Source of the DNA: Flavobacteriaceae bacterium
Lineage (GTDB): Bacteria; Bacteroidota; Bacteroidia; Flavobacteriales; Flavobacteriaceae
Length of the DNA stretch: 64,000 nucleotides
Assembly (NCBI GenBank): GCA_947491985.1
Contig: CANLLR010000005.1
Location: 39,763 to 103,762, forward strand
Direction of reading: 5' to 3'
The notes under the pieces were generated by a model, which worked only from the letters and a program-made list of their open reading frames with translations, did not search any database and was not told the DNA's origin. Below, one piece after another: positions 36,230 to 48,100 of the stretch (positions within the stretch are counted from its first letter, which is position 1; each line of letters begins with the position of its first letter). The translations under genes and the position numbers were made by a program.

Positions 36230-39200
36230 TTATTTCACAATAATTTTTTTAGTAGTTTGATTAATTCCATCGCTAACATTCACCAAATAAATACCAGCTT
36301 GCACATTGTCCAATTGAATAATCTCTTCAAATGAGTTGGTTGGAGCATAAGCTTTTTGTAAAATTGAGCGACCTCTACTATCAAAAACAGTAACATTGAT
36401 AGTTTCAGAAGATTCAGAGTTTATTTTTATTGTAAATGTTCCGTTATTTGGATTAGGGAAAATTGAAAAAGCACTAAATTCATTTTGATTTACTGACAGT
36501 AAAGTTCCTTGAGCACAAAGTGTAATAGAAAGACTGTTAATTGTACCTCCATCTAAATTGGCTGTATCAGCTACACGTATGGTCCAATTCCCACCAGACA
36601 ATTCACCATTTAACAAAGATAAGTTTCCTTCAGGAATAAATGATCCTGTAAATGGAGCTGCGCCAGCAGTAACAAGAGTAGTAGCTTGCTGATCAAAAAT
36701 GGTATTGGTGTAATTGTCACCCTGACCACCATTACCTGAAGATAAATCGATAATTGTTCCAGCGGGACTAATTAATGAAATATTTAAATCCGAATCCCAT
36801 GTATGCGTAATGTTTACATTTACATTTACATCGGTAATTACTAAATTGGATGGAACATTAATAATTGAATTGTAAACGCCAGTAGCTCCTACTGCACTGA
36901 TAGCAACTGGAGTATTAGTAGCTACAAAAGTACCACAACTTATATTAGCGGTTGTAAAGCTAAAAACAGTAGAATAAGGCGCTGTTAAACAAGTGTTTGA
37001 AGCTCTGACTCTCCAATAAAAAGTAGTATTAGTTGCTAATGTTGCACTGTAACTGTTTGTAGTAACAGTACCAGAACTTACAATAGTTGCAAATCCATTA
37101 TCTGTAGCTACTTCAACTAAATAATTTTGGGCATTTGTATCTGCATTCCAAGTAAAATTAACTGCAGCACCAACATTGGTAGCTCCGTCTGCTGGTGTAG
37201 CAAGATTTGCAGCAACAAGTGTATTGTTGTACACTGTTAATGTTACTCCAACAGTTTTTACAATTGCACCCGAAGTTCCAACTAAATTAAAATTGTAAGT
37301 TCCTGGGGCTAGGCTACCCGTATTAGAAACTGTTGCTGTAACGGCAGTTCCGTCTGTAACGGCAGTTGCTGGGCTAAAAGCAATAGTTGCTCCACCAGGT
37401 AAACCTGTTGCTGAGAATGTTGTTGTTCCTGTAAATCCTAAAAAGGTATTGTATGTAAAATTGTATACAGCGTTGCTGCCTGCACAAACATTTGCAGTTG
37501 TAACGGGTACATTTAATACAAATTCTGATCCTTGAATACTGAAATTAGTTGAATTTACAGCATAAAAAATATTACCATTTCCTTCAACAATGATTCTAGC
37601 TTGTGTAGAATCTCCGCCAATTACAGGAACAGTTATAGTTTGTGATCCATCATTTGGTACGTTAGTGGCTAATGTGAATGGGAAAGTTAAGCCACCGTTT
37701 GTAGATAATAAGATGTTTACATTTGGCGTATTAACCGGTGCAATATCTGTTCCCGCAACATTCCATGTTATGGTTTGTGATGTTCCAACATTCCACAATA
37801 CACTTGTGTTTTGAGAGGTAACAGTAAATGGTCCAGCAGTTCCGTTAACTGTTACTAACATAGTGTCATAACTAGTTTGAGGTGACTGGCCAGTTCCGTT
37901 AGCTTCTGATCTATCTCTAACAGTCAAGGCAAAGTTTAAAGTTCTAGCCACATTAGAAACCGTTTCCCAAGAACTATTATCAACAGTAATTGTTGGATTT
38001 GTCTGAGTCAATTGACCTGCCAATACACGTGAAAATTGTGGCATGTATCTATTAGGAGTAGTCACAGGTGGTCTTGATCTCCATACCGGCCCAGCTGTAT
38101 TATTTGGTCCAAAAGTAGTATTAGTTGTCACACCGCTGTCAATTTGTTCCCAACAATAGGTTAGTATATCATTAACATTAGGGTCTGTAGCTGAACCTTT
38201 TAATATAAAAGCTGTTCCTATTGGTATAATGAAATCCGGACCAGCATTTGCTACTGGAGGGTTATTAGTAATTGGTGTACTTGTCCAACATGTACGAACC
38301 ACCATATTGTTAAGAATTTGGCGGATACTGTGGTAATGCCAATACGCATCACTATGATTTTGAACGTCATTTCCTCCAGTAATACCGGCATAACCCATAA
38401 TAGTTGTTCCACTACCAGGTTCAGAGTTTACTCCAGCACCTTCATTCCCAGTTGCAAAGGTATGGTTGGCTCCCATTTGGTGTCCTATTTCATGAGGCAC
38501 ATAATCAATATCAAAGAAGTCAGACATATAAGGTCCGCCATCATTATCTAAAAAAGTGTGCGCAGAAAACCCACTTCCTTTTTGATTGTTTACGCAAACA
38601 CAACCAATACAACCAGCATTTCCATTGTTACCAGCATAAACAAATAAGTGACCAATATCATAATTTGCCTCACCTACTACAGAGGTCAAGGTAGCTTGTA
38701 ATTGTGCATTATAAGTTCCTGTGTACGGATCAGATGCAGCTGTTGGATATATAATGTTAATTCCAGATACCAATTGAAAAGTAATCGCCATATCCACTTC
38801 AAAAATTTCATTAGTTCTATTTAAAGTAGAAACTACTTGCGCCAAAGCATCTGCTTGTGCATTACCGTTTCCAGCATTACCATCATTCCAAAAATTAGTA
38901 TACTCACCAGTTGTCGAAATGGCAATTCGTAGTCGTCTTAAAAGTTGATCGTTTGCATCACGGTTTGCATTTGTTGTTGTACCGTCGTTTTTAATTACTT
39001 CATTTGGAGTTGAACATTCAAATTCTTTAACAAGATTTGCTCTACTTTGTTTATTGTAAGCAATATATTGATTATTACCATTTCTGTTTAATGGAACCAA
39101 AAAAGTATTTGCTTTATCAACAGAAGTAACCATTGATTGAACCCCTTGTGGGGTAATAGAAAAACGAACTCTAGTTCCTGGATTTTCAATACTAAATCCT

Positions 39201-39541
39201 ACATAGGTTTTAATATTTGGGAATTGTAGGGCTAATTCTGGTGACAATAAAGGTGCTTCGAATACTTTAAATTGTTCAAGATTTCCGCTTTCATTAGGAA
39301 AAGATACTATTGTTTGATTCGAGCTTGCGGCAGCTGTCCCTCTTTCAACAACACCTGTCAATTGCGATTTAAAGCCTTCTAAATTCAATTGATACGTTTC
39401 ATAATGGTCTTTGTTAAGACTACTCAAACGTGTAGCTCTGTCAAGTTGCGAAGGAGTGATTTTCTGCCAAACTGAATTTTGGCCAAAAGACAAACTCGTC
39501 AACAAAACTAGAACTAAAGGATAAAATAAATTTTTCTTCAT
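36230..39541 (-). CDS. secreted reprolysin-like metalloprotease with P-domain and T9SS sorting domain
   Basis: HEIGHQMGANHTF zinc motif; P-domain-like C-terminal region (INVPSNLVITDVNVNVNITHTWDSDLNISLISPAG); C-terminal FPNPNNGTFTIKI...QTTKKIIVK. Confidence 0.93.
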   Translation of the reverse strand: MKKNLFYPLVLVLLTSLSFGQNSVWQKITPSQLDRATRLSSLNKDHYETYQLNLEGFKSQLTGVVERGTAAASSNQTIVSFPNESGNLEQFKVFEAPLLSPELALQFPNIKTYVGFSIENPGTRVRFSITPQGVQSMVTSVDKANTFLVPLNRNGNNQYIAYNKQSRANLVKEFECSTPNEVIKNDGTTTNANRDANDQLLRRLRIAISTTGEYTNFWNDGNAGNGNAQADALAQVVSTLNRTNEIFEVDMAITFQLVSGINIIYPTAASDPYTGTYNAQLQATLTSVVGEANYDIGHLFVYAGNNGNAGCIGCVCVNNQKGSGFSAHTFLDNDGGPYMSDFFDIDYVPHEIGHQMGANHTFATGNEGAGVNSEPGSGTTIMGYAGITGGNDVQNHSDAYWHYHSIRQILNNMVVRTCWTSTPITNNPPVANAGPDFIIPIGTAFILKGSATDPNVNDILTYCWEQIDSGVTTNTTFGPNNTAGPVWRSRPPVTTPNRYMPQFSRVLAGQLTQTNPTITVDNSSWETVSNVARTLNFALTVRDRSEANGTGQSPQTSYDTMLVTVNGTAGPFTVTSQNTSVLWNVGTSQTITWNVAGTDIAPVNTPNVNILLSTNGGLTFPFTLATNVPNDGSQTITVPVIGGDSTQARIIVEGNGNIFYAVNSTNFSIQGSEFVLNVPVTTANVCAGSNAVYNFTYNTFLGFTGTTTFSATGLPGGATIAFSPATAVTDGTAVTATVSNTGSLAPGTYNFNLVGTSGAIVKTVGVTLTVYNNTLVAANLATPADGATNVGAAVNFTWNADTNAQNYLVEVATDNGFATIVSSGTVTTNSYSATLATNTTFYWRVRASNTCLTAPYSTVFSFTTANISCGTFVATNTPVAISAVGATGVYNSIINVPSNLVITDVNVNVNITHTWDSDLNISLISPAGTIIDLSSGNGGQGDNYTNTIFDQQATTLVTAGAAPFTGSFIPEGNLSLLNGELSGGNWTIRVADTANLDGGTINSLSITLCAQGTLLSVNQNEFSAFSIFPNPNNGTFTIKINSESSETINVTVFDSRGRSILQKAYAPTNSFEEIIQLDNVQAGIYLVNVSDGINQTTKKIIVK

Positions 39542-39662
39542 TTTCAGTATAGTTTTTATTTAGTAACAAGAGTCAAATATAATAAAAAAATCATCTTTTA
39601 TTGATATTGGAAACGCTAATATTTTATTTTAACATTTTAATCGCCTGTCGTAAATAAAAAAA

Positions 39663-39687
39663 ATCCCACTTAGATATAAGTGGGATA
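39663..39687. terminator. hairpin between the metalloprotease and ndk
   Basis: atcccactt agatat aagtgggat. Confidence 0.6.
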
Positions 39688-39765
39688 AATAGTTTGTATT
39701 CAAAATCATTATGCAGCATTTTTTAAAAAAGAATACTAAAAAAAAGTTTTTTACGTATTATTTCT

Positions 39766-40185
39766 TTAAAATTGCTCTCTTCCAGAAAAATGGAAAGCAC
39801 TTTCAATAGCTGCATTTTCATCAGAATCTGAACCATGAACTGCGTTTTCACCAATAGAAGTTGCATATTTTTTACGGATTGTACCTTCAGCTGCATCTGC
39901 AGGGTTGGTTGCCCCGATTAAAGTTCTGAATGCTTCAACTGCGTTATCTTTCTCTAAAATTGCAGCAACAATTGGACCTCTTGTCATGAATTCTACTAAT
40001 TCACCAAAAAAAGGTCTTGCCGAATGTACAGCGTAAAAGGCTTGTGCATCTGCAACTGTTAGTTGTGTTAATTTTAAAGAAACAATTTTAAAACCACCTT
40101 CTGTGATCATGTTTAAAATTCCACCAATGTGTCCGTTTTCAACAGCATCGGGTTTAATCATTGTAAATGTTCTATTTGTAGCCAT
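39766..40185 (-). CDS. ndk: nucleoside diphosphate kinase
   Basis: [39 protein letters not shown]. Confidence 0.97.
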   Translation of the reverse strand: MATNRTFTMIKPDAVENGHIGGILNMITEGGFKIVSLKLTQLTVADAQAFYAVHSARPFFGELVEFMTRGPIVAAILEKDNAVEAFRTLIGATNPADAAEGTIRKKYATSIGENAVHGSDSDENAAIESAFHFSGREQF

Positions 40186-40251
40186 TTTTTTTTGTTTTTT
40201 TATTCGGGTGCAAAAGTACTATATTTTTTATAAAATAAAAGTATATAACGA

Positions 40252-41841
40252 TTATAAAGTGATACAATTAAATTCGTTTTCAAGAGGTTTCAACTCGCGA
40301 ATTAGTTGGCTTATAAAATCATTTCCAAATTCAAGATACAGTTCAGAAAAATTCATTTTGCGTTCTTGTAAACTTTGATTGGGAAATAACTCATTTTGAA
40401 GCAATACAATTCGTTCTAATTTATCTGCATGAATTTTTTTCTCTGCTTTTAATAGGCGCTTTTCTAAGTTTTCTAAACCTTTAATTTGCTTGGCTTCCTG
40501 AGCATTTACAGCTCCAGAAAACGAAATATTAGTTTGACTTGCCATCTGATTTAAAATAGCAAATTGTTTTTTTAAATGTTCTTTTTGTTCTGTAAAATCA
40601 ATAGTAAATTGCGAAAATTCTTTTGTTTTTTTATTAAATAAATCTTGTTGACTTGAAAATAAATCACCCCACGTCAAAGCCAATGCATTCATTTTTTTAA
40701 CCTGTTTTGATGTGGCAAACACTACGGAATTTCGAAGTAATAGCATGGGAAAAGGGATCTTGTTAGCATCGAAATTCGATTTCAATTCTAACCAATACGC
40801 AATTTCGCCACCACCACCAATATAAACTAAATTGGGTAAAATCACTTCTTGATACAACGGTCGTAAAATTACATTCGGACTAAATTTTTCGGGATGTTTT
40901 TCTAATAAGGATAGGATTTCGGCTTCCGTAAACTCCATTTTGGTACCATTGATTTTGTACCTTCCGTCTCCCAAAATAATGCGTTCTCGCAAGTTGTCTT
41001 CTAAATAAAATAAGTTTATTTCCCTTGGATTGACTTGAATTTTGTATTCGTTTAAGAGAATGTTGGTTTCATTAACTTTTTGAAAAGATGTTTGTTGCAC
41101 CAATTCTTTCTTTGCATACGGAACAAACAACTTTTTTAAAGCAACCGAGTCGCCATCCACAATAACTAATCCTTCATTCTTAAACAATTCATTGGCTAAA
41201 AAACGCGTGGCATCGGCTAAATTGCCATGTTCGATATAAGATTTGTGAAATAAAGATAAAAGATATTCGGCATTTTCCCCTTTTCCAATACCATCCGAAA
41301 ATTGTTTTAAAACTTCATCCAAACCTGATGTTGAAAGTCGACCCACTGGGCCAAAACTTTCCCTATTCCATTTTATTTTTGAGTTTTTAAAATTGAAAAA
41401 ATTGATTTCTTCAAAATCATGGTCTTCTGTTGCCATCCAATAAACTGGTACAAAATCATATTCGGGATAATTTTCTTTTAATTGTTTACAGAGATTGATA
41501 GCAGAAATTATTTTATATAAAAAATACAGCGGACCTGTAAATAAATTCAATTGATGACCTGTCGTAATGGAAAAAGTAGTTTTCTTTTTTAACAGTTGAA
41601 TGTGGTTGGATGTTGCGTCGGAAACTTCAAAATTGCGGTATTGTTTTAATAATTCATCGACTAAAATGTGTCGGTTCTCAGGGCTAAAATTCGAACTCTT
41701 TTCTTCAATTTGCTCTTTGAAATTTTCAATGCTTGGATAACGATGGTATAGTTTTTCTAGCTCAGGTTTTTGGTCCAAATAGTCAACAATGAGTTTGGAA
41801 AAATATCCTGAGTTTTGATACGTCATACAATCGTTTGGCAT
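40252..41841 (-). CDS. bshC: bacillithiol biosynthesis cysteine-adding enzyme BshC
   Basis: TTGHQLNLFTGPLYFLYKIISAINLC, VPVYWMATEDHDFEEI, GGGGEIAYWLELK. Confidence 0.95.
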   Translation of the reverse strand: MPNDCMTYQNSGYFSKLIVDYLDQKPELEKLYHRYPSIENFKEQIEEKSSNFSPENRHILVDELLKQYRNFEVSDATSNHIQLLKKKTTFSITTGHQLNLFTGPLYFLYKIISAINLCKQLKENYPEYDFVPVYWMATEDHDFEEINFFNFKNSKIKWNRESFGPVGRLSTSGLDEVLKQFSDGIGKGENAEYLLSLFHKSYIEHGNLADATRFLANELFKNEGLVIVDGDSVALKKLFVPYAKKELVQQTSFQKVNETNILLNEYKIQVNPREINLFYLEDNLRERIILGDGRYKINGTKMEFTEAEILSLLEKHPEKFSPNVILRPLYQEVILPNLVYIGGGGEIAYWLELKSNFDANKIPFPMLLLRNSVVFATSKQVKKMNALALTWGDLFSSQQDLFNKKTKEFSQFTIDFTEQKEHLKKQFAILNQMASQTNISFSGAVNAQEAKQIKGLENLEKRLLKAEKKIHADKLERIVLLQNELFPNQSLQERKMNFSELYLEFGNDFISQLIRELKPLENEFNCITL

Positions 41842-41895
41842 AAACTAATTTTTTTGTAAAAGTATAACTTTTTTCAGTACTTAAATTCTAAAATT

Positions 41896-42864
41896 ATGTT
41901 AGAAAAAAATAACTTGATTCCATATTTGAATTACTTTTACAAAGCAAACCAAAACAAAATGAATACAACATTTTTGACTACTTTCTGGAAAAGAAACCAA
42001 CCAAATTTCCAAATGGATATTGCCACTTGGGCCGATGAATTGGCTTTTCTTTACAAATCAGGAATTAGTTTAGAGGCAGCTTTAAATTATTTGCACCTTC
42101 ACAAGCCAAGTATAGAAGAATTTGAAAAATGGATTCAGGAAAATGCGTTAGTTATTTCCAATGGTTCCGAAATTTTAGTAGATACTTTAACACTTGAAGA
42201 CCTTGAATTTTGGAATCAAAACGGGTATATAGTTTTGAAAAATGCCATTTCAAAATCCGATTGTGAACAAACAAGGACAGCCATTTGGAATTTTTTAGAT
42301 AAGAGTCCTGATGACGTTGCTTCATGGTATACGCAACATCCTGAGCAAAAAGGGTTAATGGTTAATTTTTCTAATCATCCCACACTGAACAAAAACAGGA
42401 TGGCTTCCAAAATAAAAAAAGCATTCGAACAATTGTATCAAACCGATACAATTTACAAAACCATCGATAAAATCAGTTTTAATCCACCCGTTTCAGACAA
42501 TTATTCTTTTATGGGAAGCGGACTGCATTGGGATGTGAGTCTCAAATTACCCATTCCGTTTCGATTACAAGGATTGATTTATCTTTCCGATTGTGGTGCC
42601 AATGATGGGGCATTTCATTGTGTGCCAGGTTTTCACAATCACATTGAAAATTGGATGAAAAGTTTACCCAAAAATTCCAATCCAAGAGAAGTGGCATTGC
42701 AAACGCTTAAACCAATTCCGATAACGGGAGAAGCGGGCGATATGGTAATTTGGCATCAAGCACTTCCACACTGTGCTACACCTAATCAAGGAAAAATGCC
42801 CCGAATGGTGCAGTATTTAAGTTATTTTCCAGAAGAGTATACAGAAGCTGAAGAATGGATTTAA
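41896..42864 (+). CDS. phytanoyl-CoA dioxygenase (PhyH)-like Fe(II)/2OG oxygenase
   Basis: HxD in GSGLHWDVSL, distal His in WHQALPHCATPNQGKMPRMVQYLSYFP; may start at ATG 41959 (MNTTFLTTFW). Confidence 0.85.
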   Translation: MLEKNNLIPYLNYFYKANQNKMNTTFLTTFWKRNQPNFQMDIATWADELAFLYKSGISLEAALNYLHLHKPSIEEFEKWIQENALVISNGSEILVDTLTLEDLEFWNQNGYIVLKNAISKSDCEQTRTAIWNFLDKSPDDVASWYTQHPEQKGLMVNFSNHPTLNKNRMASKIKKAFEQLYQTDTIYKTIDKISFNPPVSDNYSFMGSGLHWDVSLKLPIPFRLQGLIYLSDCGANDGAFHCVPGFHNHIENWMKSLPKNSNPREVALQTLKPIPITGEAGDMVIWHQALPHCATPNQGKMPRMVQYLSYFPEEYTEAEEWI

Positions 42865-42894
42865 TGAAATGTAATTAAAAAATTTATTTTCGCT

Positions 42895-42902
42895 TACTTT
42901 TG
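42895..42902 (+). promoter_or_regulatory. Bacteroidota -7 element upstream of the radical SAM gene
   Basis: TACTTTTG about 17 bp before the TTG start at 42919. Confidence 0.4.
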
Positions 42903-42918
42903 CAAAAACCATTTTCCT

Positions 42919-45111
42919 TTGAAAGACCTTCTTATCATAACGCCTCCTTTTACCCAACTCAATACGCCTTATCCGGCAACGGCGTATTTGAAAGGTTTTC
43001 TGAATACCAAAAACATTTCATCTTTTCAAATGGATTTGGGTATGGAAGTGATTTTAGATTTGTTTTCCAAGAATGGATTAATTAAAATCTTCACTTCTTC
43101 GAGCTCCTATCTTCCATCTTCCAATTCGCAACGAATTAGTTCTCTTCAAAACGACTACATCAAAACCATCGATGCTGTTATGGCTTTCCTTCAAGGAAAA
43201 AATCCAACCTTAGCGCGACAAATTTGTTCCGGAAATTTTCTTCCCGAGGCATCGCGTTTTGATCAACTAGACGATATGGAATGGGCTTTTGGTTCGATGG
43301 GAATGCAAGACAAAGCCAAACATTTCGCTACTTTGTATCTCGAAGATATCTCCGATTTTATTATCGAATGTATCGATGAAAATTTTGGTTTTAGTCGCTA
43401 CGCCGAACGTTTGGGACGAAGTGCAAATTCTTTTGACGAACTGTATACACATCTCAAAAAAGAACCAACTTATATTGACTCCATTACGTTGCGGATTTTA
43501 AAAAGCAGCATCGAAAAAAACCAACCCAAATTAGTTTGTTTTTCGGTTCCTTTTCCAGGGAATTTATACAGTGCTTTTCGATGTGCGCAATTTATAAAAG
43601 AACATTTCCCTGAAATAAAAATTGCAATGGGCGGCGGATTTCCCAACACCGAATTAAGGGAATTAAAAGACCCACGCGTGTTCGAATTTTTCGATTTCAT
43701 TACTTTGGATGATGGCGAATTGCCAATCGAATTGTTACACGCTTATTGTCATGCTGATAAAGGAAATAACTCAACTACAGAATTCAAACGCACCTTCCTA
43801 GTTGAGAACAGTCACGTTACCTACAAAAACAATTCCCAAAAACACGATTACAAACAAAGTGAAGTAGGAACTCCTGATTATTCCGATTTACTTTTAGACA
43901 AATACATTTCGGTAATCGAAATTGCCAACCCAATGCACAGTTTGTGGAGCGATGGTCGTTGGAACAAACTTACCATGGCACATGGTTGCTACTGGGGGAA
44001 ATGTACTTTTTGCGACATTTCGCTGGATTACATCAAACTATACGAACCTGTAGCTGCCAAACTTTTGGTCGACCGAATGGAGGAACTCATTGCCCAAACG
44101 GGTGAAAACGGATTCCATTTTGTAGACGAAGCTGCGCCACCCGCATTGATGCGCGAGGTAGCGTTGGAAATCATCAAACGAAAATTAGTGGTGAGTTGGT
44201 GGACCAACATCCGTTTTGAGAAAAGTTTTACTGCCGATTTGTGTGTCGTGTTAAAAGCTTCGGGTTGTATTGCTGTTTCAGGTGGATTGGAAGTGGCATC
44301 GGACCGACTCTTAGCATTGATAAAAAAAGGGGTTACGGTCGAACAAGTGGCACAAGTCACAAGCAACTTCACTGAAAGTGGCATTATGGTGCACGCCTAT
44401 TTGATGTACGGATATCCCACACAAACCATTCAAGAAACTGTCGATAGTTTGGAAATGGTACGCCAATTGTTTGAAGTCGGAATTTTGCAAAGTGGTTTTT
44501 GGCATCAATTTGCGATGACGGCACATTCGCCCGTAGGCATGTTTCCAGAGGAATTTGGTGTTATACCCGAATTAAATGAAATTACTTTTGCTAACAACGA
44601 CATTGCATTTAAAGACAAAACTAATATTGATCACAACAAATTTAGTTTCGGACTAAAGAAATCGCTATTCAATTATATGCACGGCATTTGCTTAGATTTT
44701 GAATTGCAAGAATGGTTTGATTTTAAAATTCCGCGCACTAAAATCGATCCTGATTATATTGTTTCTTGTCTCGAAAAAGAAGCTGATTTCAACATAAAAC
44801 CATCGTCAAAAATTGTTTGGATAGGAGGAAATCCAATTTCGGAAGATTTTACCAAATCTAAAAAAGGCAGCACTTGGGAAATGATGAAATTGACGTTTCA
44901 TGATAAGTCGAAAACCTTTACCATTTCGTTAGAAAAAGACAAAGCCGAATGGTTGATTGCGACACTTGAAAAAGTGGCAATACAAAAAGATATCACTGTA
45001 CCTTTTGGAAAACTTAAAGAAAGTTTTGAAAATCAATTTGAAGACTTTGAACTCTTTTGGTATTCCAAACCGATTACTACGTTGAGGGAATTTGGGTTGT
45101 TGGTTTTATAA
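42919..45111 (+). CDS. B12-binding domain radical SAM protein
   Basis: N-terminal B12-binding-like KDLLIITPPFTQLNTPYPATAYLKGFL; cluster motif AHGCYWGKCTFCDISLDYI (CX4CX2C); IAVSGGLEVASDRLL. Confidence 0.88.
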   Translation: MKDLLIITPPFTQLNTPYPATAYLKGFLNTKNISSFQMDLGMEVILDLFSKNGLIKIFTSSSSYLPSSNSQRISSLQNDYIKTIDAVMAFLQGKNPTLARQICSGNFLPEASRFDQLDDMEWAFGSMGMQDKAKHFATLYLEDISDFIIECIDENFGFSRYAERLGRSANSFDELYTHLKKEPTYIDSITLRILKSSIEKNQPKLVCFSVPFPGNLYSAFRCAQFIKEHFPEIKIAMGGGFPNTELRELKDPRVFEFFDFITLDDGELPIELLHAYCHADKGNNSTTEFKRTFLVENSHVTYKNNSQKHDYKQSEVGTPDYSDLLLDKYISVIEIANPMHSLWSDGRWNKLTMAHGCYWGKCTFCDISLDYIKLYEPVAAKLLVDRMEELIAQTGENGFHFVDEAAPPALMREVALEIIKRKLVVSWWTNIRFEKSFTADLCVVLKASGCIAVSGGLEVASDRLLALIKKGVTVEQVAQVTSNFTESGIMVHAYLMYGYPTQTIQETVDSLEMVRQLFEVGILQSGFWHQFAMTAHSPVGMFPEEFGVIPELNEITFANNDIAFKDKTNIDHNKFSFGLKKSLFNYMHGICLDFELQEWFDFKIPRTKIDPDYIVSCLEKEADFNIKPSSKIVWIGGNPISEDFTKSKKGSTWEMMKLTFHDKSKTFTISLEKDKAEWLIATLEKVAIQKDITVPFGKLKESFENQFEDFELFWYSKPITTLREFGLLVL

Positions 45112-45165
45112 AAAAAAGCGTAAATAAGTATTGACTTGCGTTTTAAAAACTAACTATCTAACCTA

Positions 45166-48100
45166 TTATTTTTTTACTATTTTTACTATTTTATTTCCTT
45201 TTTCGGTGGTTGTTTTTAAGAAGTAAATTCCGTTTTGTCGTGCCGACACATCTAAAGTTGCAGACGTACTATTTTCAAAACTTTTCTCTAAAATTCGTCC
45301 TTGAACATCATACAATTCGTAGGATTCAATCGTAAATTCACTTTCAATAGTAACAATTGAATTCGTTGGATTTGGAGCTATTTTAACACTGTTATCAAAT
45401 TCAACGATAGGATTGTTCAACAATTGAAAGGTTGTTTGTGCTATATTGGTTTCAATTGGCGCATTGTAATCGAAAAATATCTTCGCTGTTTTTTGTACAA
45501 AATCGTTGGCTACCAAGTTGTCTTTTGATTTAATTTTGAACAACACATTACCATGTCCGCCTACAGGTGGATTTCCAGCTGCCTCTGCCAAGTTGATGTT
45601 TTCGAAAACAAATTCTACTTTATTTCCGTTGATTCGTGTTGCCATGGCATGCGACGCGTAAAGTATTTGCAATGAGGTGATATCAAATTTTGACGTATCA
45701 ATTAATTCTTGAACGACTACATTTTCAGCATAGAAATTTCCAGTATTTTCAAAATTGATATTGTAATGAAGAAAATTGCCAATTTCGCTAGGTGAAAGGA
45801 TATCACCTTCTAAACATGTAATGTCGTTCGGATCGTAAGAACCAACAACGGTTTGGTTAAAAACAAAAGTATTATCAGACGGAATTTCATCGCCAACAAT
45901 TGGAGAAATTGAAGTCGTAAAATTCAATACATCATTAATGTTTACTGCTGGAGTTTCAACAGGAGAATTTACATTTAAAACAAGTCCGATGCTTCTGTTT
46001 TCAAAGGGTTGCAAATTGCTGTAAGTCCAATCAATACTGCCGCTTGCTTGAGAAGTTGGTGCAATTGTCGCTGAAACATACTCTAAAATAACTTCATTAT
46101 AATTGAAAGTCACCGTTCCGGATAATGTTTGATTTCCTTTATTTTTATATACGATTTCATATGTAGCATCAAATCCAGGTCTGGCTGGCGTAATCGGAGC
46201 CAAAACGACTTCTACATCAGGATGAGAGCCATTTGGTGTAATACAAATGTTTTGAATTATAGTTGAATTATTTATGGTGTTGCTATCAATATCTACAGCT
46301 GTTGTATTAAAATATGTTGGGTTTTCTAAATTAGCGGTTAATTGATAAATTCCAGGTAAATTTGAATATAAATTATAAATTCCAACGCCATTTGTAAACA
46401 CCGATGAATTTGTCGAAACGCCATTTATACTAACATTCAAGCCTAAATATGGCATAGTCACATCTGAAGTATCACAGCCATTATTATTTCCATCGACGGT
46501 TGTAGTTCCTGTTATGGAATTAAAATCGCCACCTGGTGTAAAAGAACAATAGGAATTTACAACTACATTTTCAAGTAAGGCAATATTTAATTGTAGAATT
46601 ACATTTTCAATTTCATTATCATCTGCACAAACGAACTGTAAATTAGGATTTATGGACAAGTTAAGTCCTTCTTCAATTCCACCATTTTTTAACGACAAAT
46701 AGGTCAATTGAGGATTTTGTGTAATTTCGACATAATTTAAAAAACTATTATTTGACAAATCTAAAGAAGTTAAATTTGTTTCAGTAACATAAAGATTTTG
46801 TAAAATTGTATTATTTAACAAATTGATTGAAGAGATAGTGTTTGTATAGAAATATAACGTTTGAAGGTTTAAACAATTAGTTACATCTAATGTACTAAGA
46901 TTATTATTGTTGCAATCGAGAAAAGACAGGTTAGGGTTTGAACTTACATCTAATGAAGCAATTAAATTTGACCCACAATCTAAAGATTGTAAATTAGCCG
47001 ATGTTGAAACATCAAGTGAAGGAATTTGATTTGATTTGCAATCAAAATTTACCAATGATGTAAGTCCTGAACCACTAAAATTAGATATAAGATTGGCAGC
47101 GCAAATAAGCGATTGTAATTGAGAACAACCAGCAACATTTAAATTTGTTAAACTATTATAACTACAGTCAACACTAATTAAATTTGTCAATCCCGATAAG
47201 TTTAAAGAAGTTAAACCATTATACGGACCTGATTTAAACGTTTGCAAATTTGCGAAAGATGTTAAATCTAAACTTCCATTTAAACTATTAGCACTTATGT
47301 CTAAATTCACAATACTTGGCGTTAAAGTTAATGAAGTTAAACCAGCATAATAGGCATTTAAATAGGTTAAACTAGTTAAATTAGAAACATCTAAATTATT
47401 TAATACAAGATTAAGTCTACAATCTAAATAGTTTAAATTGGTAAAGCTTGAGAGTCCAGTCATGTCTGCAATATTGCTTTGACTTACATCTAAATAGCTA
47501 ATATTTAATGCTTCAGAAAATTCTATTTCGCCATTAGAATTCGTATCGACAGAGGCAAAATTTCCTGACGCATCTTTTGCAATTGTATTACTTGAATTTG
47601 CAGAAAGGAGTTTGGTTTTAAAACTGTTATCTGGAATATAAACATAATCTGAATTTTGAACAATTAGAGTAAAAGAAATAAATTTAGAACAAATTAAACT
47701 TGGTTTGTCTATTCTAACCCAAATCTGTTGACCATTTGTTCCACTAAAGGAACTAGTATTTAAAATTGGGTTTGAGTTGGTTAGTGCATCTGCATTATTT
47801 GTAAAATAATTAATAGTTAAATCATTTTGTCCACTTTCAATGGTTGCAGTTTGAGTTGTTAAATCAAAATTAGCAATGCCATCGTACGGATTTTCAAAAA
47901 TTATCAAATTCGCAGGTTGAACGATAGTAGGCGTTGGGTTAACTGTAATGGTAATTTCTTCCACTGAATTCAATAGATTACAAGACAAATTAAAAAAACT
48001 TTCAATACTATTTATGCTTATAACCGATGTGTTTTGTATGTCATTTAAAACAATTTCTGAAGTATTTGAGTTTGTTGTAAAAACCGTTTCAATATAATCA

